Shown here piece after piece: positions 53,586 to 63,848 of a stretch of DNA of 64,000 nt. A model generated the notes under the pieces. The model was given only the letters and a program-made list of their open reading frames with translations, was not told where the DNA came from and did not search any database. Position numbers and translations under genes: made by a program. Source of the stretch: Diacronema lutheri (lineage: Eukaryota > Haptophyta > Pavlovophyceae > Pavlovales > Pavlovaceae); the NCBI GenBank assembly GCA_019448385.1, contig JAGTXO010000004.1, forward strand, positions 186,001-250,000, in the 5' to 3' direction. Each line of letters opens with the position of its first letter. Position 1 is the stretch's first letter.

Positions 53586-54669
53586 CCCAATTTCTTCCCC
53601 GGCGCCTCGCTCACGCCACCGCCGTCCGCCACCGCTCGCGCCCAGCTACTCGTACATCGACTCTCTCTATTGGGCGGTTGTATCGATGACGACGGTTGGG
53701 TACGGCGACCTGTGCCCGCACACGACCGCGCAAAAGCTCGTCGCGATCGTCTACCTGCCACTCGCCGTGACGGCGCTGGCGGACGCGCTCAAGGAGGTGA
53801 ACAACATCGCGTTGCGCCGCGCGATCCGCGAGACGGACTACCTCGCCGTCGCGGACGCGCTGCTCCTCGACGAGGCGAAGGGCGACCCTGACGAAACTCT
53901 GACCGAGGCCGAGTTCCTCATCTCCGTGCTCAAGTCGCACGACTTGGTGGACGAGCCGACGCTCATGGCAATCAGGCAGCAGTTCACCACGCTCACCCGA
54001 CGGTCGGGCGCGGCGAGCAGCACAGAGACAGCCGTCCTCGACTCAGCCGCTGTCTTCGCCGAGCTCGTCGAGCACGGGCGCGTGCGGCAGCGCCCGCGCG
54101 GCGCAGTCGCGGGCCTCACGGAGTTTGACCCGGTCACCAACGAGCACGTGCCGCTCGTCAACCTCAAAGCGATCGATGGCGGCTATCGAGAATGGCGCCA
54201 ATATGCGTGGCTCGCGCGCGTCGCAGAGCATTCTCCGACGGGCGAGCTGCGATCGGCAGCCTCCGACTTGCGCGAGATGGGTCGCGACGCGGCGGCGGCG
54301 GAGGAGGACGTGGAGGGCGAGGGCGGGCTCTCCAAACCGCCGCCCTTCCGCCCGCCCGCGCCCGAGTACCTCGCCGCCAAGGTGGCGCAGCTGCCCGTCG
54401 CGCCGCCCAACGGTGCCGGCTGGAGGGCCAAGCGCGCGGGCCGTGCCGGCGTGCCCAGAGGCGAGGTGCGCGCGGCCGGCGGCGCGCAGCCGGAGCGCGG
54501 CGTGCATTTGTCCTCGGAGCCGAGCGGCGCCAGCGCGGCACTCAGCGTCTCATCTGAGTCAGTTGAGCAAGCACCGCTCGAGCCGCGCGCGAACGGACAG
54601 TCAGCGTCGCCGGGGCAGCGCAGAAGAGAGGGGCTCGGCGGCGCGCAGCTACCCCCCGCACTGATGTGA
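52662..54669 (+). CDS. two-pore-domain potassium channel, 3 exons
   Basis: Exons 52662-52879, 53026-53352 and 53646-54669 give 522 residues. Splicing creates two selectivity filters: SAVDASYFMMVTSTTVGYGD across intron 1, and IDSLYWAVVSMTTVGYGD just after intron 2. Membrane helices flank each pore (MLVTYFALGSFAYSYF, YALVGITLVLAAIAPFVEWV, MVLLLGVCLALFLFG, VAIVYLPLAVTALADAL). Two TVGYGD loops in one chain mean a TPK/K2P-type K+ channel dimer. A C-terminal region (GDPDETLTEAEFLISVLKSH) resembles a degenerate EF-hand of plant vacuolar TPKs, followed by a long disordered tail. Both donors are GTGCGC. Without splicing neither pore is complete, which supports the intron calls. Vacuolar or plasma membrane location is undetermined. 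Confidence 0.9.
53308..53540 (+). repeat. triplicated exon-end/donor segment in K+ channel intron 2
   Basis: The last ~45 bases of exon 2 plus the donor (CTCCTCGGCGTGTGCCTCGC and on through CTTGTTCGGGTGCGCCCCTG) are present three times: the used copy ending at 53352, and copies with the same GG|GTGCGC junction at 53449/53450 and 53523/53524. C-rich tracts separate them. Confidence 0.85.
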
Positions 54670-54882
54670 GAGTTATGTACAGAGAAGGGAAGGGGCGGGG
54701 GGAGGGGGGGGGGTCCGCTTCCCCGCCCCAACCCCCCACCTAGAGCCGGCTAGAGCCGGCGCTACGAGAAGAGCCGGCCGGCCGAGCGGCGACAACGCCC
54801 AGCCGCGCGCGCGCTAGCAGCGCGTGCCAAGGCGCGCATCTCTCGGCCGCGACACACCGCATGCGCGCTAGTGCAGCTCGGC
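54670..54882. other. gap between convergent K+ channel and TIM17
   Basis: 213 bp, with a G-run after the channel stop and a direct repeat CTAGAGCCGG (54740-54762, two copies). No gene is seen. Confidence 0.45.
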
Positions 54883-55576
54883 TCACTTCCACTTGTCCTG
54901 CATCACCTCCGTGCCAGACGCGTCGACCGCAGGCCGCGTACCCTCAAGCGCGAGGCCGCCAAGCGATGCGGGCGGCGCGCGCGCCGGCTGCGGCGGCGTG
55001 TACCGCTCCGACGGCTGCGGCGGCGGCATGTTGGGGGGGGGAGCCTGCGGCCCCATCTTGAGGAGCATGTGGTTGAGCCCTTCGATCATCGCGAGCAGCA
55101 CGCCGCCCACCAACGCCGAGCGCGAAGCCGCGCGCCATCCGCCTGCGGGTGCGCGCAGAGGCGGTCGGGGCGCTCGAGCTCGAGCCGGGTCAGCGGCCGC
55201 GCACCGCGCGGCGCGCGCGCGCGGCGCGTTCGCGCACGCGCCGCCATCCGGGCCTCGCGCGCGAGCGCGCACCGCGAGCGGCCAGGACGTAGCCGGTGAG
55301 CGCGCCTGAAGTGATCGCGTTCCACGGGTCCTCCTTGCCGCGCATCGCCACGAGGGCGCAGTCGAACGTGGAGAAGAGCCCGCCCCACACGGCAAAGTTA
55401 CCCCCCAGCACCGGCGCGCGCGCGCGGACCGCGTACAGGCTGCCGGCGATCCGCTCGCCGCTGGGCGAGTTGCGCGCGCCTGCGACGCTGTGCCACACGG
55501 TGCCACCGATTGCGCCCATGGCGAACGCGCCGCCAAGGTCGTCGAGGATGCGGTGCGGGCACGGGTCGCGCTCCAT
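54883..55576 (-). CDS. TIM17: mitochondrial import translocase subunit TIM17, 2 exons
   Basis: Exons 55576-55273 and 55142-54883 give 187 residues. The sequence follows the Tim17 family closely: [80 protein letters not shown], and after the intron [19 protein letters not shown]. The join reads [18 protein letters not shown] (donor GTGCGC, phase 1). Tim17 is a core channel-lining subunit of the TIM23 presequence translocase in the mitochondrial inner membrane. The C-terminal tail after MGPQAPPP is Pro-rich and longer than in yeast, ending at [13 protein letters not shown]. Four membrane helices are expected. Confidence 0.93.
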
Positions 55577-56599
55577 CGCGCGTGGAGCGATGGGTGTGGG
55601 CGGCGCGTGTCCGGACCTTTTATCACTTTCCCTGATGAGTGGGTCAGATACTAACGACGCTTTCCGACGGGTCAACAGATGGGGTCAGGAAGTGCGCAGC
55701 GAGGCGCCAGGCGGAGCAGGCCCAAAGGCCCACACGCGCCTAGCCACCGCGCGCCGCCGCCCGCGCGCCGCCGCACCGGTGGCCGCCGTCAATCACACCA
55801 CCGGCCGACGCGCACGCGCACGCCGAGGCCCGAAGATCGTCGGCGACGACCGCCACCCCCGAGCCGCCGCCTGCCACGTCGCCAAGCCGCCCGCCGCCGC
55901 TGCAGAGCGCGACGCCCGCCGCCAGCGAGCCGCCGCCCTCCCCGCCGCGTCGCAGCCCCCTGCCGCCGCCGCGAAGCGCACCGCCACCCGCCGCCAGCGT
56001 GGCAAGCGCCGCGATGCTGGCCGCGTGGCCGCGCACGCGCGCCCCGCCACCCGCAAACCCACCGACCGGGGCGAAAAGTACGTTGTTCGCGGTGCCGGCG
56101 CAGTCGATGGGCAGGGGCGGCGGGGCGCGCGGAGCGCGGCCAGCAGAGCGCGAGGGCGCAGCCGTCGCAAGCGAAGATTTCGTCGTAGAGAAGGCCACGC
56201 CGCCGTCGCTCGTGCGGCCGTGCGCGCGCGCCCCGCCACCTCCAAACCCACCGACCGGGGCGAAAAGTACGTTGTTCGCGGTGCCGGCGCAGTCGATAGA
56301 TGGACCCAGTCATGAAGGAGGCCGCGCCGACGCGCTGAGTGATGGTCTGATGGAGGCAGCGCAGCCCTCCGCTCGCCATTCGGCCGCCGATCTTGCCGGA
56401 CTGGACACGAGCGTCGAACCGCTCGCCACGCCTGCCTCGGCCCGCTACCAGTACGATCGCCGAGTGCAGTCATGGGCGTACCCTCTGCGCCGCGCGGGCG
56501 CGGGTCGTGCCCGCGCCCATTCCGCGCGGCGCATCGGCTCCGAGCGACCAACACCTCTCGGCGCGCGCGCGCCACCTGCCCCGCGCGGCCGTGCCCGCC
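55577..56599. other. region without supported gene; carries a 54-bp direct repeat
   Basis: This is about 1 kb. Plus- and minus-strand frames stay open by composition only. Just right of TIM17, at 55648-55678, is a sequence starting ATACTAACGACGCTT and ending in CAG, directly followed by ATG at 55679. A 54-bp segment is repeated exactly at 56055-56108 and 56244-56297. A plus-strand segment around 56350-56490 (MEAAQPSARHSAADLAGLDT) has normal composition and might be an exon. Confidence 0.35.
56055..56297. repeat. 54-bp exact direct repeat, 189-bp period
   Basis: Copies at 56055-56108 and 56244-56297 start AAACCCACCGACCGGGGCGA and end CGGCGCAGTCGAT. The period is 189 bp, a multiple of three, so one frame (NPPTGAKSTLFAVPAQS) is repeated in phase. 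Similarity extends weakly to the left of each copy. Confidence 0.85.
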
Positions 56600-57153
56600 T
56601 CAGTGCTTTGGCGGCTCCTCGCCCTCGACGTCGTAAAAGATGGGCGGCTCCTCCCACGTGTGCGCGGGCGGCGGTGACTCGATTAGCCACTCGGGCGAGA
56701 AGACCACCTTGGGCACAACGTACGGCTTACCCTTCTCCACGTACGGCTTGCCGTTCTCGTCGTGCGTGTCCGGCTTGAGGCTCTCGCACGGATCACTGCG
56801 CAAGGGCGGCCCGCGGGCGAGCGCGTCACACCGGGCGCGCGCGCGCGGGCGCGCGTTTTGCACTGGGCGCGACACGGCGGCTCAAGCACGTGCGGCGCAA
56901 GAGGCCTTGCACTGCGCGTACATAGACGACGTCGCAAAGCGCTTGCTCGTCGCCGGCGCAAACGGCAGCCGCGCGCGGGGAATGGCTGTGCTCGGCGCGG
57001 TTGGGAGCGGTGCGCGCGCGCGACACGGCGGCGCGTGGGGAGTGCGCTCAGCGGGAGCTCGAGCGGCGCAGAATGTGCGCGCACAGCCGCGCCGCCTTTG
57101 GCCGCGATGCGCCGTCGCGCGCGCCCACCGAGCCGGGCTGCGGAGCGGAGCAT
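56600..57153 (-). CDS. small mitochondrial protein of unknown family, 3 exons
   Basis: Exons 57153-57027, 56985-56922 and 56795-56600 give 128 residues. The N-terminus (MLRSAARLGGRARRRIAAKG, no acidic residues) and later RLPFAPATSKRFATSSIDPC look like a mitochondrial presequence with a cleavage region. The mature part is small, acidic and Pro-rich: ESLKPDTHDENGKPYVEKGK, YVVPKVVFSPEWLIESPPPA, HTWEEPPIFYDVEGEEPPKH. The tone resembles accessory subunits of respiratory complexes, but I cannot name it. The introns (GTGTCG and GTACGC donors, CAG acceptors) were set so that the phases agree (1 then 2). The last exon is secure; the first two are probable. The start codon is 89 bp from the Y14 start, divergent. 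Confidence 0.6.
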
Positions 57154-57242
57154 GAGCGAGAAGTGACCCTCGATCTCCCTGCTGCTCCCTGATTTTTTTA
57201 GGAAAAGGTCGGCCGGACTCGCCGCAGGACCCGACAAGAACG

Positions 57243-57893
57243 ATGGCAGAGAACGACGAGCGCGCGTCGGGGCCCGAGGGCGGAAAGGCAGTGCGGCGGG
57301 ACAGCGCGGGGCGGCGGATCAAGGGGCGCGGCAACGCGGGTGGCGATGATTCGCAAATGCAACAGCGCGAAGGCCAGTTCGAGTCGATCGGCACCGCGGG
57401 CGCGGGCGCGGCCAAGTCGGTCGAGGGCTGGATCCTCTTCATCACTGGCCTCGACCAGGAGACGCAAGAGGACGACATCCACGACAAGTTTTGCGATTTT
57501 GGCGACATCAAGAACCTCCACCTCAACCTCGATCGTCGGACCGGCTTCGTCAAGGGCTACGCGCTCGTCGAGTTTGAGCAGCAAGCGGAGGCGCAGGGCG
57601 CCATCACGGCGCTGAACGGCACGCAAGTGCTCGGCTCGACGATAAGCGTCGATTGGGCGTTCAGCCGCGGGCCAGCGAGGCGTGCCGCGCCTGCCGGGGG
57701 AAGAAGGCACGCGCCGCGCGCGCCCCGTGCGCGGCTATGCCGCGCTGCGCCGCCGTGTGCGCGCGCGCAGCGCCTCACACGAGCGTCACGTCATCGCCGC
57801 TGCGCGCCCCCGCGCCGTGCGCGCAGGGATGCGGAGCGTGGCGGCGGGCGAAGGGAGGACGAGAACGGGGACGATCGGCGCCGGAAATATTAG
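57243..57893 (+). CDS. RBM8A: exon-junction complex protein Y14 (RBM8A), 2 exons
   Basis: Exons 57243-57679 and 57827-57893 give 167 residues, close to the 174 of animal Y14. After an N-terminal region, the RRM reads KSVEGWILFITGLDQETQED, then DIHDKFCDFGDIKNLHLNLD and RRTGFVKGYALVEFE, with NGTQVLGSTISVDWAFSRGP closing it. These are near-identical to Y14, including the Mago-binding surface. The intron appears to be GC-AG (CGAG|GCGTGC to GCGCAG), giving SRGPARDAERGGGRREDENG with the usual Arg-rich tail. Reading straight through without splicing also stays open, giving 216 residues, but with an unlikely Ala/Arg insert. Y14 with Mago marks exon junctions on spliced mRNA, fitting an intron-bearing genome. 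Confidence 0.92.
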   Translation: MAENDERASGPEGGKAVRRDSAGRRIKGRGNAGGDDSQMQQREGQFESIGTAGAGAAKSVEGWILFITGLDQETQEDDIHDKFCDFGDIKNLHLNLDRRTGFVKGYALVEFEQQAEAQGAITALNGTQVLGSTISVDWAFSRGPARRAAPAGGRRHAPRAPRARLCRAAPPCARAQRLTRASRHRRCAPPRRARRDAERGGGRREDENGDDRRRKY

Positions 57894-58248
57894 AGGGCAA
57901 GGGGAGGGGGGGGGGGGGGGGGGGGGGGGGAGGGGGTGGAGAAGATTGGGTGATAAGGCACAGGTCGATTGACACTGTGTTCTGTGCCTTCTCTCGCTCG
58001 CTGCCCGTTCATGTGCCGGCCCTGTGCGTCTCCTGCGTGCACCTTGCTTTGCCCCACAATCAGTCGTTGCACGCGGTCGCAACCGCCCCACACCCGCCGT
58101 CGCTGGTTCGTCACCGAGCGCGTGATCATACGCTGGTCTGTTGGAGAGCGGAGCGCATGCAGCGCGCTCGATCGCCACACGCTGCCCTCAACGCGCGCGT
58201 GGGGTCACGTCGCCGCTGCGTGCCGCTGCGAGCGCGCGGGCGCGTGCG
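57894..58248. other. convergent intergenic region with G-run
   Basis: 355 bp between the Y14 stop and the Sel1-MYND stop. It begins with a G-rich run (57901-57932). The rest shows no gene or RNA that I can recognise; it is probably two overlapping 3'UTRs. Confidence 0.5.
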
Positions 58249-59376
58249 TCAGGCGCCGCGCTGCCACCCCTTGCAGCACATCTTGTGCGTCGGCCACATC
58301 CGCTGGCGGCACTCCTTGCCGCAGAAGCGCGCCGTCTCGCACTCGCTGCACGCGTGCAGTCGCTTTGTCGCGCCGCATCCCGTGCAGCAGAAGCTTGCCA
58401 CCTCACGCACGTGCGCGTACTCTGCGAGCGATGCGAGCGCGAGCTCGTAGCCGCTCTGCGCGGCCTGCGCGAGCATCGACGCGGCGGCTGTCGGGTCGGG
58501 CGCGCCGCCGGCCGCGTCGCCAAGCCAGCGCAGCGCGAGCCAGTGCTGCGCGTGCGGCAGCCCTTCGGCCGCGGCCGCGCGGTACCACCGCTCCGCCTCC
58601 AACGCGTCCTGCGCGACGCCTGCGCCGCGCATGCATGCGCTGCCGAGCGCGCACATCGCCTCCGCCGAGCCCGCCTTGGCGGCCTTGCGGAACCAGCGGA
58701 CGGCGTTGGCGTCACTGCGCGCAAAACCTGCGCCCCGCTCGCAGCACACGCCAAGCCGGCGCATCGCTTCGGCCGAGCCCAGCTTGGCTGCGCGCTGCAG
58801 CCAACGGATGGCGAGCGCATCGTCGCGCTTGAGGCCGAGCGAGCCGTCCGCGAGCGCGCCGCCGAGCGCGCACTGCGCGTCGCGCACGCCATGCTCGGCG
58901 GCGCGCTGAAGCCAAGCTGCGGCCTCAGCCTCGTCCCGCGCCGTGCCCAAGCCCGCCTGCAGGCAGAGCGCGAGCCTGTGCTGCGCTGGCGCATGGCCTT
59001 GCGCAGCGGCCCTGCGCCACCACGCGACCGCCTCCTCGGTGTCGCTGTCCGCGAGCGAGCACGCGAGGCTGTGCTGCGCGCGCGCGCAGCCCTGCAAAGC
59101 GGCCTTGCGCCACCAGACAGAGGCCTCGCCATCGCCTTGCTCGACCGAGACCGCGCGCCCGAACAGGTCGCCCAGCAAGTTCTGCGCCTCCGCGTCGCCC
59201 AGCTCGGCCGCGCGCCTGTACCACCGTGCGGCCTCGGTCTCGTCCTGCCGCACGTCACCCTCGCCGCGGTCGTACATCTCGCCGATGCGGCACTGCGCGC
59301 GCGCGTCGCCGCGCGCTGCCGCCTCGCGCAGCGTAGCGACCTCCTCTCGCCTCGCGCGCTCCTTGGCGGAGACCAT
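58249..59376 (-). CDS. Sel1-repeat protein with C-terminal MYND zinc finger
   Basis: The protein has 375 residues. About seven Sel1-like TPR-type repeats run from the N-terminus, each near 36 residues with A-x-x-W-(Y/F/L)-R-x-A-A-x-x-G: ARWYRRAAELGDAEAQNLLG, SVWWRKAALQGCARAQHSLA, AVAWWRRAAAQGHAPAQHRL, IRWLQRAAKLGSAEAMRRLG, and RWFRKAAKAGSAEAMCALGS. At the C-terminus a MYND finger is complete: CCTGCGATKRLHACSEC, then FCGKECRQRMWPTHKMCC. Both parts are protein-interaction modules; the combination is frequent in algae and stramenopiles and usually of unknown function. The start region is inside a 60-bp duplication (second copy 107 bp upstream) that also carries an ATG beginning a 28-codon upstream frame. 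Confidence 0.9.
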   Translation of the reverse strand: MVSAKERARREEVATLREAAARGDARAQCRIGEMYDRGEGDVRQDETEAARWYRRAAELGDAEAQNLLGDLFGRAVSVEQGDGEASVWWRKAALQGCARAQHSLACSLADSDTEEAVAWWRRAAAQGHAPAQHRLALCLQAGLGTARDEAEAAAWLQRAAEHGVRDAQCALGGALADGSLGLKRDDALAIRWLQRAAKLGSAEAMRRLGVCCERGAGFARSDANAVRWFRKAAKAGSAEAMCALGSACMRGAGVAQDALEAERWYRAAAAEGLPHAQHWLALRWLGDAAGGAPDPTAAASMLAQAAQSGYELALASLAEYAHVREVASFCCTGCGATKRLHACSECETARFCGKECRQRMWPTHKMCCKGWQRGA

Positions 59377-59535
59377 GCCTGAGGCTGGAGGGATGGTCAG
59401 GGAAATCCAAAATCGGCGCGCTGACAGGAGACCGCATGCATGCGTGAGTGCGGAAGGGAGGGATGGTCAGGACAAGAGACCATGCCTGAGGCGGGAGGGA
59501 TGGTCAGGGAAATCCAAAATCGGCGCGCTGACAGG
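59369..59535 (-). repeat. 60-bp direct duplication at the Sel1-MYND 5' end
   Basis: 59369-59428 and 59476-59535 are 60 bp long and differ at one position, 107 bp apart. Both contain the start-codon context ACCAT (minus strand GGTCTC after ATG). The upstream copy begins a short frame (MVSCPDHPSLPHSRMHAVSC...) of 28 codons that ends before the main start. Confidence 0.9.
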
Positions 59536-59670
59536 TAGTGTCTCCTTCTCTTCCCTTCCGCCTCACTCCCAACGCATGGGCAACACGCGCATCCCAGCCT
59601 TCCCTGGCACGCCGTGCTCATCACCACCGCGCGCGCGCCCCCGTCGTGCGGCGGCCGCCACGGCGGCAGC

Positions 59671-62600
59671 TCACGCCCAGTGCGCTCGCTCGCGCGCGTC
59701 CGCGCTTCGCCTGCGCGAGCGCGCGCCGCCTTCGCCCGCCGCGCGGTATGCGCGGATGCTCTCGCCCATGCCCGCCGACACCTGCAGCAGCACGTCTTCG
59801 GGCACACCGTGCAGCGCATGCTCGGCGCGTGCGTCCGCGCCAAGGTCGCCGGCAAGCGACATTTCGCGCTCGCGCGCAGGCGGCGTGGCCGAGCACGCGC
59901 TGGGTGGCGGCGACGATGCGCGCACCGCATCGCGCGCTTCGTCCGCCTGGTCGGCCGCGACGGCTGCGACGTGCTCGTTTCCACCGATGAAGTTGTGCAG
60001 GCTGCGGCCGAGAGCCGTGGTGAACATGCTTGACGTGGGCTGCATGCCGCCCGCGCCGACATGCGGGCCGCGCGTGCGCATGATGGGCGAGTTGTCGCGC
60101 ATCGGCTGCAGCGCGGGCGGGTTTAGCAGCACGCCGTCGCGCCAGACCGGCGCAGGCGCGGGCGACGGCGCGCGCACGGTCTTGACCTCCTTGGATCGGA
60201 TTGCCGCGCGCGCTGCCGCCGTGCGCACGTGCGCCGCCTCGGCCTCAATGGCCTTCGCGGCGCGCGGCGAGGGCGCGGCCGGCGCGTCTGCGCACGCAGC
60301 GTCCGTCCGCCCGCCCATGCCCGCGCGCGCCGCGGGCAGCCGGCGCGGCAGCGCGCGTAGCACGGGCAGCTCACCGCCCGCGCACACGTCGCGCTGCGCG
60401 GCGTGCTGCGGCGGCAATGGGTGCGCAGCGTTCGGCGCGGTCGGCGGGCGCGACGGTGTCGGCGGCGGCGGCGGCGGCGCGCGGTGCGACGACGGCGCGG
60501 GCGACGGCGGCATCGTCGCGAGCAGCGCGGACGAGTGCGATAAGCGCTGCAGCTGAGCGTGCTCTCCTGAGTCGCGCGGCGGCGCGGCGTTATCGCTGTG
60601 CTGCGCGCCCTGCTCTTTCGCGTCCACGCGCTGCGGCCGCGGTGCGACGCCGTCCGGCGCGCCGCCAGCATTCGAGGGGCCGCGCGGCTGCGCTGGGCGC
60701 AGTTGCGCGCTGCCTGCGCTCGAGCGGCGCGGCGGCAGGAGAGCGTCGTCGCATGCGCCGCTCGCTGCGCCCGTCCGTACCTCAGCTGCGCCAGGCAGCG
60801 GCGGCGCATCGATGCGCGCGCCTGTCTCGCGCCGCGTCACTTTCGCCACGGCGCCCTCGCCCTCGCCCTCGTTCTCGCCCTCTCGCTGCTGCCGCTGCGC
60901 AAGCGCCGTGCGCTCGGCGGCGCGGTGCGACACTATGGCAATTGACTCGGCGGAGACGGCGAGCGCCGCCTTGCGAGGCCACAGGTCCTCCGCGCCCGGC
61001 TCGTTCGACCAATCGCCCGGCGTCGAGCTCCACGGCATGGCCGACGCGCCGTCGGAGCCGCTCGAGCTGTTGGCGGGCGTGGGCGGCGAGCGCAGCCGGC
61101 CGCGTGCGCCAGCCGCGCCCGAGAGCGCGCGCGAGCGCGGCTCCTCGCCGCTCAAAACCATGTCGAGTGTCGTGCGCTGGACGCCGCCGCTCGGCCCGTC
61201 GCACCCGCCGCCGTCGGCGGAAGGAAACACCGAGCGGAGCGACAACGAATAGCGATCCCATTGCCGCGCGAAGAGACCGCCCAGCTGCAGGCCGAGCGGC
61301 GCGCGCTTGCGCTCGCCGTCCGCGCTTGCGCCGTCCATGTCGGCGCGCACGTCGTTCAAGTCCGCGCCCCTCTCCCCTCGCGCGCCGCGCTCCTCACTCG
61401 AGGTGCGCCGGCGGCGCGCAGCGCCCGCGAGGACGGCGCCCACGGGCACGAGTGCGCAGGCCGCGGCCGCGCCCTCGCCAGCGACCGGCGACGGCGGCAG
61501 CGTGAGCGAGGCTGAGCTCAATCGTGACGCACGCTTGGCCCACGCGGCGTCTGCGCAGTGGGCCAGCGCACGGCTCTCGACGATCTGCGCGTCCGTGGAC
61601 AACAGGTTTGCGAGCGCGATTGAAAGGGGGAATGGAGCGCCATCCGTGGTCGAGCTGCTGCTGCATCCGCGCGGCGGCGCAAGCTTGCCGAGCCCAGCCG
61701 CGCGCCCATTTGAAATTCGAGACACGCGCTCCATGACGGTCGAACGGAGGGACGAGCGCTTGGAGCGGCCGGATGCGAGGGCTGCCATGGCGTATGTGTA
61801 TCGCTGCCACGTGACGCCCGCGGCGAGGAGCGCGAGGATCGGCACGCCGATCGCAAAGTAGCCGTACGCGGGGAAGGCCGCGTCCGTCACGACTGCCTGC
61901 GCATCGCCCTGCACGCCCTGGCTGGCCTCGGTGAGGCCAGGCTGGCTGCCATTGTCGTCGCCGTCGCCGCTCGCGGCATCGGCGGTGGCGCATGCAAAGT
62001 CGAGCACGGTGGCGCTGATGACGGGCACGCCGAGCTTTGCGCTGAGGTCCTGCGCGCTCACCATCGCACAAACTGATTCCACACCTTGCGCACTTGGCAC
62101 AAAAATGGTCGTGCGCACGCGCAGAGACTCGACGCGCTCCGCCTGCAACGCGCGGCGGCCGGCCGGCCGCACGGCGCGGCCGAGGAGCGCGCGTCGCGAC
62201 GCCGGCTCGGGCAGCACAAAGCGCACGACAAAATGAGCGGGCACGCCAAGCAGGCCAACAACGCCCGCGAGCATTGATGCCTCGTCGTCCGAGTCCCACT
62301 CGGCGCGTGAAAGGCCGAGAGTCCACTGAACGACAATCAAGGAGCCAGGCGGGGGCGGCGGGCTCGGCGGAGGGCGCGGCGGCATCGGCGGAGACGGCGG
62401 TGGCGGCGGCGACGGCGGCGGGCTCGGCGGCGGCGGGCTGGGCGGCGAGCTGGGCGGCGGGCTGGGCGGCGAGTTCGGCGGCGGCGGGCTCGGCGGCGGC
62501 AGCGAGCTTGGCACAGGTGGGCTCGGTGGCGGGCTCGGCGGCGGGCTCGGTGGCGGGCTCGGCGGCGGGCTCGGCGGCGGCAGCGGGCTCGGCGGCGGCA

Positions 62601-63001
62601 GCGGGCTCGGCGACGGGCTCGGCGGTGGTAGCGGGCTTGGCGGCGGGCTCGGCGGCGGGCTCGGCGGTGACAGCAGACTCGGTGGCGGGCTCGGCGGCGG
62701 CAGCGGGCTCGGCGGCGGGCTCGGCGGTGGCTGAGGGCTCGGCGGCGGGCTCGGCGGCGGGCTCGGCGGTGGCAGCGGGCTCGGTGGCGGGCTCGGCGGC
62801 GGCAGTAAGCTCGGCTGCAGGCTCGGCGGCGGGCTCGGCGGTGGTAGCGGGCTCGGCGGCGGGCTCGGCGGTGGTAGCGGGTTCGGCGGCGGGCTCGGCG
62901 GTGGTAGCGGGCTCGGCGGCGGGCTCGGTGGCAGGCTCGGCGGCGACTGCAGGCTCGGCGGCGGGCTCGGCGGCGGGCTCGGCGGCGGCAGCGAGCTCGG
63001 T

Positions 63002-63038
<37 letters not shown>

Positions 63039-63811
63039 TCGGCGGTGGCTGAGGGCTCGGCGGCGGGCTTGGCGGCGGGCTCGGCGGTGGCAGCGGGCTC
63101 GGCGGCGGGCTCGGTGGCGGGCTCGGCGGCGGCTGCAGGCTCGGCGGCGGGCTCGGCAGCGGCTGCGGGCTTGGTGGCGGGCTTGGTGGCGGCAGCGGGC
63201 TCGGCGGCGGGCTCGGCGGCGGTTGAGGGCTCGGCGGCGGGCTCGGCGGCGGGCTCGGCGGTGGGCTCGGCGGTGGCTGAGGGCTCGGCGGCGGGCTCGG
63301 CGGTGGCTGAGGGCTCGGCGGCGGGCTCGGCGGCGGGCTCGGCGGTGGTAGCGGGCTCGGCGGCGGGCTTGGCGGCGGGCTCGGCGGTGGGCTCGGCGGT
63401 GGCAGCGGGCTTGGCGGCGGGCTCGGCGGTGGCTGAGGGCTCGGCGGCGGGCTCGGCGGCGGGCTCGGCGGTGGTAGCGGGCTCGGCGGCGGGCTCGGTG
63501 GCGGCTGAGGGCTCGGCGGCGGGTTCGGCGGCGGCTGAGGGCTCGGCGGCGGCAGCGGGCTCGGCTGCAGGCTCGGCGGCGGGCTCGGCGGTGGTAGCGG
63601 GCTCGGCGGCGGGCTCGGCGGCGGCTGAGGGCTCGGCGGCGGGCTCGGCGGCGGGCTCGGCGGCGGCAGCGAGATCGGTGGCGGGCTCGGCGGTGGTAGC
63701 GGGTTCGGCGGCGGGCTCGGCGGTGGTGGCGGGCTCGGCGGCGGGCTCGGTAGCGGGCTCGGCGGCGACTGCAGGCTCGGCGGCGGGCTCGGCGGCGGCA
63801 GCGGGCTCGGT

Positions 63812-63848
<37 letters not shown>

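Noticed and set aside
53185-53600. Unspliced read-through of the K+ channel with Pro-rich loop between pores
   Set aside because: It would place poly-Pro between helix and second pore, and the first filter would be lost; splicing restores both filters.
55679-56188. Plus-strand frame starting directly after a CAG
   Set aside because: Almost wholly Arg/Pro with no domain; kept only as a possible transcript start, not as a gene.
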